Source: Patescibacteria group bacterium
GTDB lineage: Bacteria > Patescibacteriota > Gracilibacteria > UM-FILTER-43-11
Length of the DNA: 62,070 nucleotides
Direction of reading: 5' to 3'
NCBI GenBank assembly: GCA_018813295.1
Contig: JAHJBZ010000037.1
Coordinates: 1 to 62,070, forward strand
The notes under the pieces were generated by a model. The model saw only the letters and a list, made by a program, of their open reading frames with translations, did no database searches and was not told the origin of the DNA. Position 1 is the first letter of the stretch. Each line of letters starts with the position of its first letter. Positions 17,060 through 25,467 of this stretch are shown in pieces. Both the position numbers and the translations under genes were made by a program.

Positions 17060-18253
17060 CTATTTAGTTACTTTAGTTACAACACCAGCACCTACTGTAC
17101 GACCGCCTTCACGGATAGCGAAGCGAGTACCTTCATCAAGAGCAATAGCTTTACCAAGAACAATATTCAATTGAATATTGTCACCAGGCATTACCATTTC
17201 AGTTCCAGCAGGAAGGATTACTTCACCGGTTACATCGGTAGTACGGATGTAGAATTGAGGTTTATAACCTTTAAAGAATGGAGTATGACGTCCGCCTTCT
17301 TCTTTGCTAAGTACATAGATCTTAGCTTCGAATTCTGTATGAGGAGTAATTGTTCCAGGCTTAGCGATAACCTGACCTCTTTCAATATCATCACGTTCTA
17401 CTCCACGTAAAAGAAGACCTACGTTATCACCAGCCTGACCCTGATCAAGAAGTTTGCGGAACATCTCAACACCGGTAACAACAACTTTTTTAGTCTCTTT
17501 AAGACCAACAATTTCAACTTCCTCATTAACCTTAACAATACCTTGTTCTACACGACCAGTAGCAACAGTACCACGGCCTTTGATAGAGAAGATATCTTCA
17601 ACAGGCATCAGGAATGGTTTATCGAGAGCACGTTTTGGCTCTGGAATATAGTCATCAAGTCTTGCAAGAAGCTCAATAATAGGCTCAGCATCCGGACCAG
17701 TTGGATTTTCAAGTGCCTTAAGAGCAGACCCTCTGACAATAGGAATATCATCACCAGGGAATTCATATTTAGTAAGAAGTTCACGAATTTCCATTTCAAC
17801 TAAATCAAGAAGTTCCGGATCATCTACCATATCGCATTTGTTTAGGAAAACAACGACATATGGTACATCTACCTGACGGGCAAGTAGAATGTGTTCGCGA
17901 GTCTGTGGCATAGGACCATCAGCCGCAGAGACAACAAGAATAGCACCGTCCATTTGAGCGGCACCAGTAATCATGTTTTTAACATAATCAGCATGTCCAG
18001 GACAATCCACGTGAGCGTAGTGACGCTTATCGGTTTCATATTCCTGATGAGAAGTAGCGATAGTAATTCCGCGTTCTCTTTCTTCTGGAGCGTTATCGAT
18101 TTGATCGAAAGCTACAGCTTTATTAACACCGCCCATCTTTGCAGCGGCTACCGCAGTAATGGCAGCAGTTAACGTAGTTTTACCATGATCAACGTGACCA
18201 ATAGTACCTACATTCACATGTGGCTTACTGCGATCAAATGTTCCTTCAGCCAT
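17060..18253 (-). CDS. tuf: elongation factor Tu
   Basis: The GTPase (397 aa) delivers aminoacyl-tRNA to the ribosome. [10 protein letters not shown] (G1), GITIATSH (G2), [12 protein letters not shown] (G3), NKCD (G4) and SAL (G5) are present, as are domains 2 and 3 ([25 protein letters not shown]). It is the first gene after accessory island 1 and has its own strong promoter. In the ancestral str operon fusA would be directly upstream, but here fusA is 7.8 kb away. Confidence 0.99.
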   Translation of the reverse strand: MAEGTFDRSKPHVNVGTIGHVDHGKTTLTAAITAVAAAKMGGVNKAVAFDQIDNAPEERERGITIATSHQEYETDKRHYAHVDCPGHADYVKNMITGAAQMDGAILVVSAADGPMPQTREHILLARQVDVPYVVVFLNKCDMVDDPELLDLVEMEIRELLTKYEFPGDDIPIVRGSALKALENPTGPDAEPIIELLARLDDYIPEPKRALDKPFLMPVEDIFSIKGRGTVATGRVEQGIVKVNEEVEIVGLKETKKVVVTGVEMFRKLLDQGQAGDNVGLLLRGVERDDIERGQVIAKPGTITPHTEFEAKIYVLSKEEGGRHTPFFKGYKPQFYIRTTDVTGEVILPAGTEMVMPGDNIQLNIVLGKAIALDEGTRFAIREGGRTVGAGVVTKVTK

Positions 18254-18257
18254 AAAA

Positions 18258-18345
18258 TATTAGATTAAAGATTAAAAATTCAAGATTAAAGATTCAATAA
18301 TTAATTTTGTAATTTTGAATTTTGAATCTTGAATAAAATATAAGC
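18258..18345. repeat. heptad array in the tuf leader with inverted halves
   Basis: TTAGATT, AAAGATT, AAAAATT, CAAGATT, AAAGATT ... TGAATTT, TGAATCT, TGAATAA in seven-base phase. The first half (TTCAAGATT) and the second half (AATCTTGAA) are complementary, so the tuf leader can form a weak long hairpin. Confidence 0.72.
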
Positions 18346-18351
18346 AGAGAG

Positions 18352-18380
18352 ATTCTAGCAGATAGCATTTTTTCTGTCAA
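18352..18380 (-). promoter_or_regulatory. strong sigma70-type promoter for tuf
   Basis: On the minus strand TTGACA (18380-18375), 17-nt spacer, TAGAAT (18357-18352). The -35 box is only about 10 nt past the stop of the upstream RAYT gene, so insertion of that gene left the tuf promoter intact or created a new junction right next to it. Confidence 0.85.
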
Positions 18381-18390
18381 AAGATTTTTA

Positions 18391-19026
18391 TCATGCCCAC
18401 AATCCCTCAGGATTATTCCGATCCAATTCCCACCTTTCCGGATTATCATAAATATACCCACGAATTTCATTCAGAGATTTTTCGTTGCGGATAATGTGGT
18501 CGTAAAATCGTGCTTGCCATTTGAAATTTGGGTGTCCGTTTTTATTGCATATTCGTTTAACGGATGATTTGAAACCACGAATTATGGATGCCAGGTTGTT
18601 ACGTTGTGGGCCAAATCGGTTGGGAGTCCATTCATCATTATTCCGTAGAGACGCATTGCAATGCGTCTCTACATTGGTTGAATTGATGTTATTACAACCA
18701 ATGATCGTATTCGTGGGTGGATCAGGATTGTATATTTGTATTATTCCATGCACATGATTCGGCATTACAATAAATTCATCCAACCGTACGTTATTACGTA
18801 ATTCACCGGTTTTTCTCCATTGTTCGTGTACAACACACCCAATATCCGATAATCCCATAACATAATTACGGACATCACCAAAATGTTTCACCATATTTTT
18901 CGTGCAAATCGTAACAAAATACCACCCATCAGACGAATAATCCCAATAGGATAGGCGGATGGATTTTATACGATATTTTTCCTGATATAATTCACTATTA
19001 AAATCATTTAAGCACATAAAATTCAT
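18391..19026 (-). CDS. REP-associated tyrosine transposase (RAYT, Y1/HUH) copy A
   Basis: The 211-aa protein shows the IS200-like Y1 fold: GWYFVTICT, the HUH pair in MPNHVHG and the candidate catalytic Tyr in GYIYDNPERWELD. RAYTs are single-domain nucleases linked to REP palindromes and usually do not move as full insertion sequences. The region between the HUH motif and GPQRNNLASIIRGFK holds an extra segment encoded by a perfect 28-bp palindrome (18645-18672). The gene ends in TGA. It is about 40% similar by eye to copy B at 58861. Confidence 0.88.
   Translation of the reverse strand: MNFMCLNDFNSELYQEKYRIKSIRLSYWDYSSDGWYFVTICTKNMVKHFGDVRNYVMGLSDIGCVVHEQWRKTGELRNNVRLDEFIVMPNHVHGIIQIYNPDPPTNTIIGCNNINSTNVETHCNASLRNNDEWTPNRFGPQRNNLASIIRGFKSSVKRICNKNGHPNFKWQARFYDHIIRNEKSLNEIRGYIYDNPERWELDRNNPEGLWA
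18645..18672. repeat. REP-like perfect palindrome inside RAYT copy A
   Basis: GTAGAGACGCATTG followed by its exact reverse complement, 28 bp. It is in frame in the variable linker of the transposase. Relatives are at 28298-28326 (intergenic) and 59139-59166 (inside RAYT copy B). Confidence 0.9.
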
Positions 19027-19084
19027 TAAAATACAAAACTAGAATCAAAACCTACCACAAAAACAATCACCAGGTCAATTAAAT

Positions 19085-19127
19085 TAATCCACTATCCGAG
19101 CCACAACTCGAGCCACCATCCGAGCCA
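19085..19127. repeat. imperfect 12-mer tandem repeat
   Basis: On the minus strand TGGCTCGGATGG, TGGCTCGAGTTG, TGGCTCGGATAG follow each other directly after the stop of the small membrane protein. A related TGGCTCAGGTTG unit occurs after rpsG near 47600. No terminator is evident here. Confidence 0.55.
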
Positions 19128-19415
19128 CTATTCGGAAGCCTCCCCTTCCGGCACAGTAAAGCAGTCCAAATTAATAATGTTCATCCCCCTATCACCACTG
19201 GTAATTGGTACAGGCTGGCAGGATGAAGCCTCATCCATCATTTTATTAACTGCGGCAGTAACACCCCTATTATAAGAAACACCGGCAACATATACCCTTA
19301 AACGATTATATTCACCATAAAGTACATATAAAGTAGCAAAGATAATCCAGACTATAAATAGTACCTTCCATATCTTACCGGCATCCCAATCGCATCTAAA
19401 TCTGTGTTTAAACAT
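19128..19415 (-). CDS. small single-pass membrane protein, unknown
   Basis: The 95-aa protein has one clear membrane helix (about residues 16-33, VLFIVWIIFATLYVLYG) with a basic N-terminal side, so the C-terminal ~60 residues are probably outside. Two cysteines (ASSCQP and LDCFTV) could form a disulfide. No family is recognised. It lies 24 nt after the lipoprotein gene in the same direction, suggesting one operon with the surface genes upstream. Confidence 0.62.
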   Translation of the reverse strand: MFKHRFRCDWDAGKIWKVLFIVWIIFATLYVLYGEYNRLRVYVAGVSYNRGVTAAVNKMMDEASSCQPVPITSGDRGMNIINLDCFTVPEGEASE

Positions 19416-19439
19416 AGTTTTTAAATTTTTAATTTTAAA

Positions 19440-20042
19440 TTAATCTTCAGACTCACCCCCGCCAAGCTCGTTCTTACAATCGGTTTTAAGCTCTTCGTCA
19501 GTTAACTCGTCACAACGAGCAGCATCACCGGAATCGTAAATATCATCAAGTAAATCTACTTGAATATATTGATTCACCTCTTTTTCACAATAAGCCTTTA
19601 AGCCTTTTGCATCAGATAATGTGGCACAAGTACTTACATCATAAGATTCCGTCACCACTTCCCCATCTACAGTAACAAGAGGCTCTATAGCAGCTTGTAA
19701 TGCATCGTATTCTTCGACTGTGACAGGTCCAACAATTCCTGATTCATTAATATGCTCCTGACAACCTTCTATCATATGCTCAGGCAATTCAGCACAACGA
19801 ACTAGGTCATATGTATCACGGATTTCATCATTTAACACACTAGAAGCAAGTGCACTTTGCGCTGCATAGCATTCTTCCTGTTTTTCTACATCGCTTAACA
19901 TATCACAAGTGATAGTTTTTATTACCATGTCTTCTTCGGTATTAGCAACAGGCTCAGTAGATTTTATTAGTGGATTTGTACAACCAGCAAGTAACACAAT
20001 ACTTAGTGCTAATAAAAGAAGGGTTTTAATTGAATATTTCAT
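19440..20042 (-). CDS. predicted Cys-rich lipoprotein
   Basis: MKYSIKTLLLLALSIVLLAGC is a lipoprotein signal with lipobox LAGC. The mature part (~180 aa) is acidic and has short repeats of the type C-x3-(S/L)-x2-(E/D)-x3-C (ITCDMLSDVEKQEECYA, RCAELPEHMIEGCQE, STCATLSDAKGLKAYCEK, ARCDELTDEELKTDCKN), each a Cys-helix-Cys hairpin of ~15 residues. Four such units suggest a repeat protein stabilised by disulfides on the cell surface. Function is unknown. Confidence 0.75.
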   Translation of the reverse strand: MKYSIKTLLLLALSIVLLAGCTNPLIKSTEPVANTEEDMVIKTITCDMLSDVEKQEECYAAQSALASSVLNDEIRDTYDLVRCAELPEHMIEGCQEHINESGIVGPVTVEEYDALQAAIEPLVTVDGEVVTESYDVSTCATLSDAKGLKAYCEKEVNQYIQVDLLDDIYDSGDAARCDELTDEELKTDCKNELGGGESED

Positions 20043-20077
20043 GCGTTTTAAAAATTAAAACTTAAAATTTAGAATTA

Positions 20078-22225
20078 TTATTGTTTATTTTCAAGAGCTT
20101 CAATTCTTAACACCAAATCATCAATTATCTTTTGCTGATCCTTAATGGCATTAACAAGAGCCACATTAACAGCATGCATATCAAAATCTAAATACCCATC
20201 TTCATCTTCATCAACAGCTTCAGGAAAAGGAATCTGTACCTCTTGAGCTATAAAACCAATATCATAACCCTCATTAGTAGTTAGCCCCTTCGGATTATCA
20301 GCCTTAAATCTAAATAAAACAGGATTTAGCTGAAGAATTTCATTCAACCCCTTTTCATAGTCTCCTTTTATATCTTTAAGACGAGCATCCGAATAATTAG
20401 ACCAAGTAGAACCGCTATCCTTATAAGCTTGGTCATTAGTATCATTAAAATAAAATCTATCACCAAAATCATTTTCTGGCTCAAACACCAAGTCTCCGTT
20501 TGTAGAATATATCTCCCAATGATCACCACCCCACTCTTCTATAAATAAAGATTCTTCAACAGCCAAGTCATCATCAACTCTAACGACATCATTAACAGAA
20601 TCACCATCGGCCCTAAGCACAATAGAACCGAAATTTGTCTCAACCATTAGATCGTAATCTTCATTATAAATTTTGCCATAAGCAAATATGTTCTCAGGAT
20701 CATGAATCCACATGCTGCCACTTGTAACTACACTATTACCAACATACAAATCATCACCAAGCATAATATCCTTTTCCACATACAAATCACCATCATCTGA
20801 TGCAGGATTCATATCTCCATGCGAACCATCAGTAACAACAAGATTGCCATCAATTTCAGCAGTACCATACACATCTAATTCTTCACTAGGAAAAGCAGTT
20901 CCTATGCCAACATATCCATTAGACCTGTTAATCCCCATAGAAAAAGTATCAAAAATACCATCCCCATCATCATCAGACCTAAAATACAATTTATTTAATA
21001 TTCCATCATATATCATTTCAAAACCAAGAGGCTCCCCAGGGTTATATTCTTCTGTTAAAACTAAACGTGAGCTAGTGTTGTTAACATCCGTATTAATAGT
21101 AAGGGTTGGACTAGTGTCTTTAATTAAAACATCGCCACCCATAATACCTAATGTGCTTTCATCCGTAACTTCATAAGAACCACTTAAACCAATACCAAAA
21201 GAATTACCACCAGAAACAATGATATTTTTACCTATTGCTGTTGAAAAACTACCAGTTGCTTCAGTATAATAACCTATTGCTGTTGAAGAATTACCAGTCG
21301 CCTGAGCGTTATAACCTAGTGCTGTTGAATTATCAGCACTTGCCTCAGCCTTATAACCTATAGCAACAGAATTATTACCACTTGCAATAGGGCCTATAAG
21401 CGAACCACCACTACCCATAGCTACAGCATAATCCCCAGTAGCCTGAGCATTATACCCCATTGCGAAAGAGCCATAACCTATCGCATCTGAACCAAGACCT
21501 CCCGCAAAAGAATTCTCACCACTTGCAACAGTATTCTTATTTATTGCAGTTGAGGCAATACCGCTTGCAACAGTACCATTACCCATTGCAGTTGAATTAA
21601 GTCCGCTAGCCTGAGTTGTAAAACCCATCGCAATTGAATTATCCCCTGACGCATCTACACTATATCCAATCGCTACAGCATAATCTCCTGTTGCAGAAGA
21701 GCTACCAGAACCAGCAATAAATGCAGGCTCAGCATTAGCCACAGTATGTAGTAATGCTTCAGGGCTATCTATTCCAATGCCTACCTGGCCACCATCATAA
21801 TAAATCCCATAAGGAACTCCTTCATAGTCAGCCACACTCCAAAGCCCACCTCCTCCACCTTCATCATTCGCACATACCCAATTACCGCCAATATATTTTG
21901 ACACCTGACCCTCGCCACAACAAGAAGCACTGCTACCAAGATTTACATCTTGCTTGGTACAGTTAGGGGGGTCATATTCATAACATCCCTGAGTACAGCT
22001 AAAACGCCATTCATGATCACCAGTAAGACCACCATGAACGCTAAAACAGCTAGGCGTTGCACCCTCTAGACTCTCTATATGCGTACTACAATCCCCAGCA
22101 TAATAGTCATTGCCCGGATCTTCACAAACTATAATAGGGTAACAATCCTCACTTAATCCTGCAAAAACGTATTGAGGGAAAATAAGTACTAAACCAATAA
22201 TTACAAATAATAATGTTTTTTTCAT
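20078..22225 (-). CDS. secreted trimeric-fibre-like protein: YadA-type head plus S74 auto-cleaving chaperone
   Basis: The start is taken at ATG 22225 (MKKTLLFVIIGLVLIFPQ), which gives a proper signal peptide and avoids overlap with the gene upstream (715 aa). After a Cys-rich N-terminal part come ~14 YadA/Hep_Hag head repeats (AVAIGYSVDASGDNS, AMGFTTQASGLNS, ALGYNAQATGNSS). Next are tail-fibre-like modules, including a GTAFPSEELDVYG-type motif. The C-terminal ~106 residues are a peptidase S74 intramolecular chaperone with YSDARLK, where the Ser and the Lys five residues later match the self-cleaving dyad of phage endosialidase tailspikes. It ends with a coiled coil. The protein probably trimerises and releases its chaperone. 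Confidence 0.85.
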   Translation of the reverse strand: MKKTLLFVIIGLVLIFPQYVFAGLSEDCYPIIVCEDPGNDYYAGDCSTHIESLEGATPSCFSVHGGLTGDHEWRFSCTQGCYEYDPPNCTKQDVNLGSSASCCGEGQVSKYIGGNWVCANDEGGGGGLWSVADYEGVPYGIYYDGGQVGIGIDSPEALLHTVANAEPAFIAGSGSSSATGDYAVAIGYSVDASGDNSIAMGFTTQASGLNSTAMGNGTVASGIASTAINKNTVASGENSFAGGLGSDAIGYGSFAMGYNAQATGDYAVAMGSGGSLIGPIASGNNSVAIGYKAEASADNSTALGYNAQATGNSSTAIGYYTEATGSFSTAIGKNIIVSGGNSFGIGLSGSYEVTDESTLGIMGGDVLIKDTSPTLTINTDVNNTSSRLVLTEEYNPGEPLGFEMIYDGILNKLYFRSDDDGDGIFDTFSMGINRSNGYVGIGTAFPSEELDVYGTAEIDGNLVVTDGSHGDMNPASDDGDLYVEKDIMLGDDLYVGNSVVTSGSMWIHDPENIFAYGKIYNEDYDLMVETNFGSIVLRADGDSVNDVVRVDDDLAVEESLFIEEWGGDHWEIYSTNGDLVFEPENDFGDRFYFNDTNDQAYKDSGSTWSNYSDARLKDIKGDYEKGLNEILQLNPVLFRFKADNPKGLTTNEGYDIGFIAQEVQIPFPEAVDEDEDGYLDFDMHAVNVALVNAIKDQQKIIDDLVLRIEALENKQ

Positions 22226-22244
22226 GATAAAAAATAAATAAATA

Positions 22245-23345
22245 TTATTTACAGCAAGCAAATTTAAATGACTGATTGCAAGGGGTTACGGCACCATGCC
22301 CACCATCAACGGTATCAAAAACCCAAACATTTCCAAAAATATCAGAATCATCCGTTGTCCAGCCATTACAGTCATTTACCTCATCAGTAATATACGCTGG
22401 CGAACCAGTGTTAACCCAAACTATACCATCAGAGTTCTCAATAAACCAGTCATGATTTACATATGTATTGATAATCTCTTGAGGTGTACAAACATGCGCA
22501 TCATTAACAACAGGAGCACCCTGACCAGGATGACCAGGAGGCCACGCGCTAAGCACACTAGAGCACACATTATTAGCAATCTCATAACCATTAAAACCCC
22601 CAGGCCAATAATTAAAATCACCATCCCAAGATCCCATACTATAACCAACAACCCTACCTGTAATAGCACCTTCCCAACTTAATTCAAATGATTCATCCAT
22701 GTCATCATCATTGGCCACTAGAATATATTCAAATAAACTTGCACCATCCATATCCACCCCATCCCCACCGATTGGCGACTGCCAAATTGGTTCATACTCT
22801 TCCGTTACTATATTATAAACAGCAGTTAAAACATCCCCTTCACTAGCCCCAGACATATCTATCACATCCCCCTCCCCCTCAACAGCTACATTAATTTGTT
22901 CGCCAAGTTCTCCATACCAATCTTCAGCTTCATCTTGATACACTTTTTGCAACTGAACACACTCACCATCTACAGTTACATCACCTATTGCTATATACCC
23001 ACTCGCACAATTAGTACAATCATCACGACTGGCATTGTACGCATAACCTGTTGAACATTGACATGAAGATGGGTTGTTAAAAGCATCATTTTTTGAATTG
23101 CTTGTACAAGTTACACCCAATCCATCACCACCGGGAATTCCAGAAAATGTACAAGTATTATTCCACAAATCACCCAGATCCGAATCCACACAACCGTCAC
23201 TTACAACATAGTTACCAACTCCACAATTCTGACCAGGTGCGTATTGGCTACAATTTTGAGCAGCAAATATTTGATTACTAAAACCAAAAATGGTAAGTAG
23301 TAAAATTATCGATGTAAGAAGTAAAAATATCTTAGGAATTTTCAT
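22245..23345 (-). CDS. secreted Cys-rich protein with shared FACC C-terminal module (paralogue 1)
   Basis: The signal peptide (MKIPKIFLLLTSIILLLTIF) precedes a Cys-rich region (residues ~30-130) with growth-factor-receptor-like CxxC spacing (CQCSTGYAYNASRDDCTNC). A stretch around 150-200 reads GDVLTAVYNIVTEEYEP, as in tail-fibre proteins. The last ~130 residues are a module shared with the next two genes: a GY start, conserved Cys, HVCTPQEI, VWVNTG, DCNGW, a W-x-FD motif and the terminal FACCK. I do not recognise a named family; a C-type-lectin or endostatin-like fold is possible but unproven. Confidence 0.78.
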   Translation of the reverse strand: MKIPKIFLLLTSIILLLTIFGFSNQIFAAQNCSQYAPGQNCGVGNYVVSDGCVDSDLGDLWNNTCTFSGIPGGDGLGVTCTSNSKNDAFNNPSSCQCSTGYAYNASRDDCTNCASGYIAIGDVTVDGECVQLQKVYQDEAEDWYGELGEQINVAVEGEGDVIDMSGASEGDVLTAVYNIVTEEYEPIWQSPIGGDGVDMDGASLFEYILVANDDDMDESFELSWEGAITGRVVGYSMGSWDGDFNYWPGGFNGYEIANNVCSSVLSAWPPGHPGQGAPVVNDAHVCTPQEIINTYVNHDWFIENSDGIVWVNTGSPAYITDEVNDCNGWTTDDSDIFGNVWVFDTVDGGHGAVTPCNQSFKFACCK

Positions 23346-23386
23346 AGTTATTAAAAGCTAATAGTAAAAGCTGTTAAAAAATTTAA

Positions 23387-24802
23387 TTATTCACAACAAG
23401 CAAAAGGTAATGACTCACCACATTTACGCATCCAACCTTCATTTTCATTAAAATCCCAATACTTACCAAAATCAGCACCACTGGCACTAGACCAGCCAAT
23501 ACAATCATTCGCATCTGCAGTATAACCAGGAGGACCACCATTTATCCAAGCCTCACCGCTCCATCCTATAAGAGGAAACATGAGATAATTGTTGTTAAAA
23601 AAAGTTAAAATCTCATTTACGGTACAAACATGGCTACCACTATACTCACCATCACATGCGTTATTAGCACCACCATAGCCAGATGCATCATTTCCATCAT
23701 AAGTTGCAACAGTAATACCAACAAATTGAACTTCTGCCGCACCGTCTCCATCAATATATGGATCAACTACACACTCATTAAGTGCGCCACAAATAAAACC
23801 AGGTAAACAATCAAAATCAGTATCACAATCGTCACCGATATCACCATCAGGATCACCATCAGCATGACAAAAACCGTAATAACAGACATTATCAGCGGGA
23901 CAGTCAGCATCATCACGACACAAATCAAAGTCATACCAATACTCAATTATCTCTTGAATGATATCCGGCAATGCATCATTCGGGTCATGGGTTGGTTCGT
24001 TGTCATACCAAACAAGCTGCCAGGCGGTGTCGGCCCAGTCTGCAACTAGCCAAACAAATGGATTAGCACTGCCATGTTCATATGCCCTATCTTCAGTAGG
24101 ACCACCGGTTGCAGTTAAAAGAAAGTAATCAGGATTATCACCAAGATAAGTTGCAATATACTGAAAAACATCCTCTTTATCATCATAAAGAATCATATCG
24201 GTTAAAAGGCCAAGTCCAAAATCAGTAACATCAAAGAGTTCATCTACTAAAAATTCAAATAATTGAAACTCATCCACCGAATAACATTTGCCTGTATGGC
24301 CACGTGTATATCCAACAGGACAAATTGGCTCACAAGATCCATCGATCTTTTCATAACCTGGTATACAAGTACTGGTACACGAATTATTACAAGGGTTAGT
24401 GGTGCGATTATCATTTGCATCACTTGAACAATTCGAAGTGGTGTCCGTGTAATCATCATCAAGACAGATGTTATAAGGATTGGTATAACCTCGACAATCT
24501 CGATAACCAGAAGGACATGCACAATTATGAGTGGAACATAGATAGCCTTCAAAAGTATCATCACCATCACCATTCACATTGTCTTCACAATCAGTAATTT
24601 TAGCTTCAATAACGGAATCCAAACGACATAATCCGCCAGCATAATGGTAGCTCTCCAAACAATCCACCGTACCAGCGGGATTGGAGGTGGGACAATCGGT
24701 AACCTGGTCATCCAAAGCAAGGGCATTGGAAGCAAAAAAGCTAAACCCAGCAAATACTATGCTGATTATAAAAAGAGGAAGTAATTTTGTTTTTATTTTC
24801 AT
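23387..24802 (-). CDS. secreted Cys-rich protein with shared FACC C-terminal module (paralogue 2)
   Basis: The 471-aa protein begins with a signal peptide (KLLPLFIISIVFAGFSFFAS, cleavage near ALA). Residues ~35-180 are EGF/keratin-like Cys-rich repeats (CSTHNCACPSGYRDC, CIPGYEKIDGSCEPICPVGY). A helical linker follows, then two short CxxDxDC units (CRDDADCPADNVCYYGFC, CDTDFDCLPGFICG). The C-terminal ~120 residues repeat the module of its neighbours, with HVCTVNEIL, AWINGGPPGY, NDCIGWSSASG and the final FACCE. Adhesion or glycan binding is a guess from the architecture. Confidence 0.78.
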   Translation of the reverse strand: MKIKTKLLPLFIISIVFAGFSFFASNALALDDQVTDCPTSNPAGTVDCLESYHYAGGLCRLDSVIEAKITDCEDNVNGDGDDTFEGYLCSTHNCACPSGYRDCRGYTNPYNICLDDDYTDTTSNCSSDANDNRTTNPCNNSCTSTCIPGYEKIDGSCEPICPVGYTRGHTGKCYSVDEFQLFEFLVDELFDVTDFGLGLLTDMILYDDKEDVFQYIATYLGDNPDYFLLTATGGPTEDRAYEHGSANPFVWLVADWADTAWQLVWYDNEPTHDPNDALPDIIQEIIEYWYDFDLCRDDADCPADNVCYYGFCHADGDPDGDIGDDCDTDFDCLPGFICGALNECVVDPYIDGDGAAEVQFVGITVATYDGNDASGYGGANNACDGEYSGSHVCTVNEILTFFNNNYLMFPLIGWSGEAWINGGPPGYTADANDCIGWSSASGADFGKYWDFNENEGWMRKCGESLPFACCE

Positions 24803-24827
24803 GGGAATAAAAAAAGTAATATTTTAA

Positions 24828-25337
24828 TTATTTACAACAAGCAAAATAAAGGTCTGCATCACAGAATTGTAATGCGGCTTTATCGGAATCAAGATTCCAT
24901 ATTGAACCATAGCGACCATAACCACTTTGTGAAGCCACATCTACAGTCCACCCCTGGCAGTCATTAGCCAAGGTTGCGTCATGCCCCGGAGGGCCATTGT
25001 TTATCCAAACCTGCCCGCTATCAGCACCAAAAGCCCCAGGGTTGTGGTGATAGGTATTGATCATTTCATCACCTGTACAAATATGGCTCCCGGTATAAAC
25101 AGTTGCACAATAATCTGAATTGGCATCTTCGTATCCCCCCGCACTACCGTCGGAAATAGTATCAGAAAGGCCAATATACATTCCAACTACACCGCTAACA
25201 GGAGCCGGCTCAACACCCGGGAATGTAACCGCAGCATATGTGTATAGAGCAAGCCCGAAAATAGCAAAAATTAGTATCCCTTTTCCAATAGGGGCGAGCA
25301 CAGCTCTTAAAAGCTTTTTTAATGATGTCTTTTTCAT
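24828..25337 (-). CDS. secreted protein consisting mainly of the FACC module (paralogue 3)
   Basis: ATG 25337 (MKKTSLKKLLRAVLAPIGKG) is preferred over an upstream in-frame ATG because it starts a signal peptide or membrane anchor. The 169-aa product is little more than that anchor and the ~120-residue module shared with the two genes downstream (SHICTGDEMI, VWINNGPPGH, NDCQGWTVD, IWNLD, FACCK). It therefore shows the minimal unit. It is the first gene of the operon-like run down to 19128. Confidence 0.78.
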   Translation of the reverse strand: MKKTSLKKLLRAVLAPIGKGILIFAIFGLALYTYAAVTFPGVEPAPVSGVVGMYIGLSDTISDGSAGGYEDANSDYCATVYTGSHICTGDEMINTYHHNPGAFGADSGQVWINNGPPGHDATLANDCQGWTVDVASQSGYGRYGSIWNLDSDKAALQFCDADLYFACCK

Positions 25338-25467
25338 GATTTTTGTGTTTAGTCTTACAGAAAATGTACCAAATATTTTGGGAATTTGTAAAGGGAAATC
25401 ACCCAAACCCCCAGTTTTGACTTGAAAAGTGCAAGAAATGTTTGGAAATAGCAGAAAACCATTATCG

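Noticed and set aside
18391-19026. Complete insertion sequence around RAYT A
   Set aside because: There are no terminal inverted repeats and no target duplication. RAYTs normally are not full insertion sequences, so I call only the gene and the palindromes.
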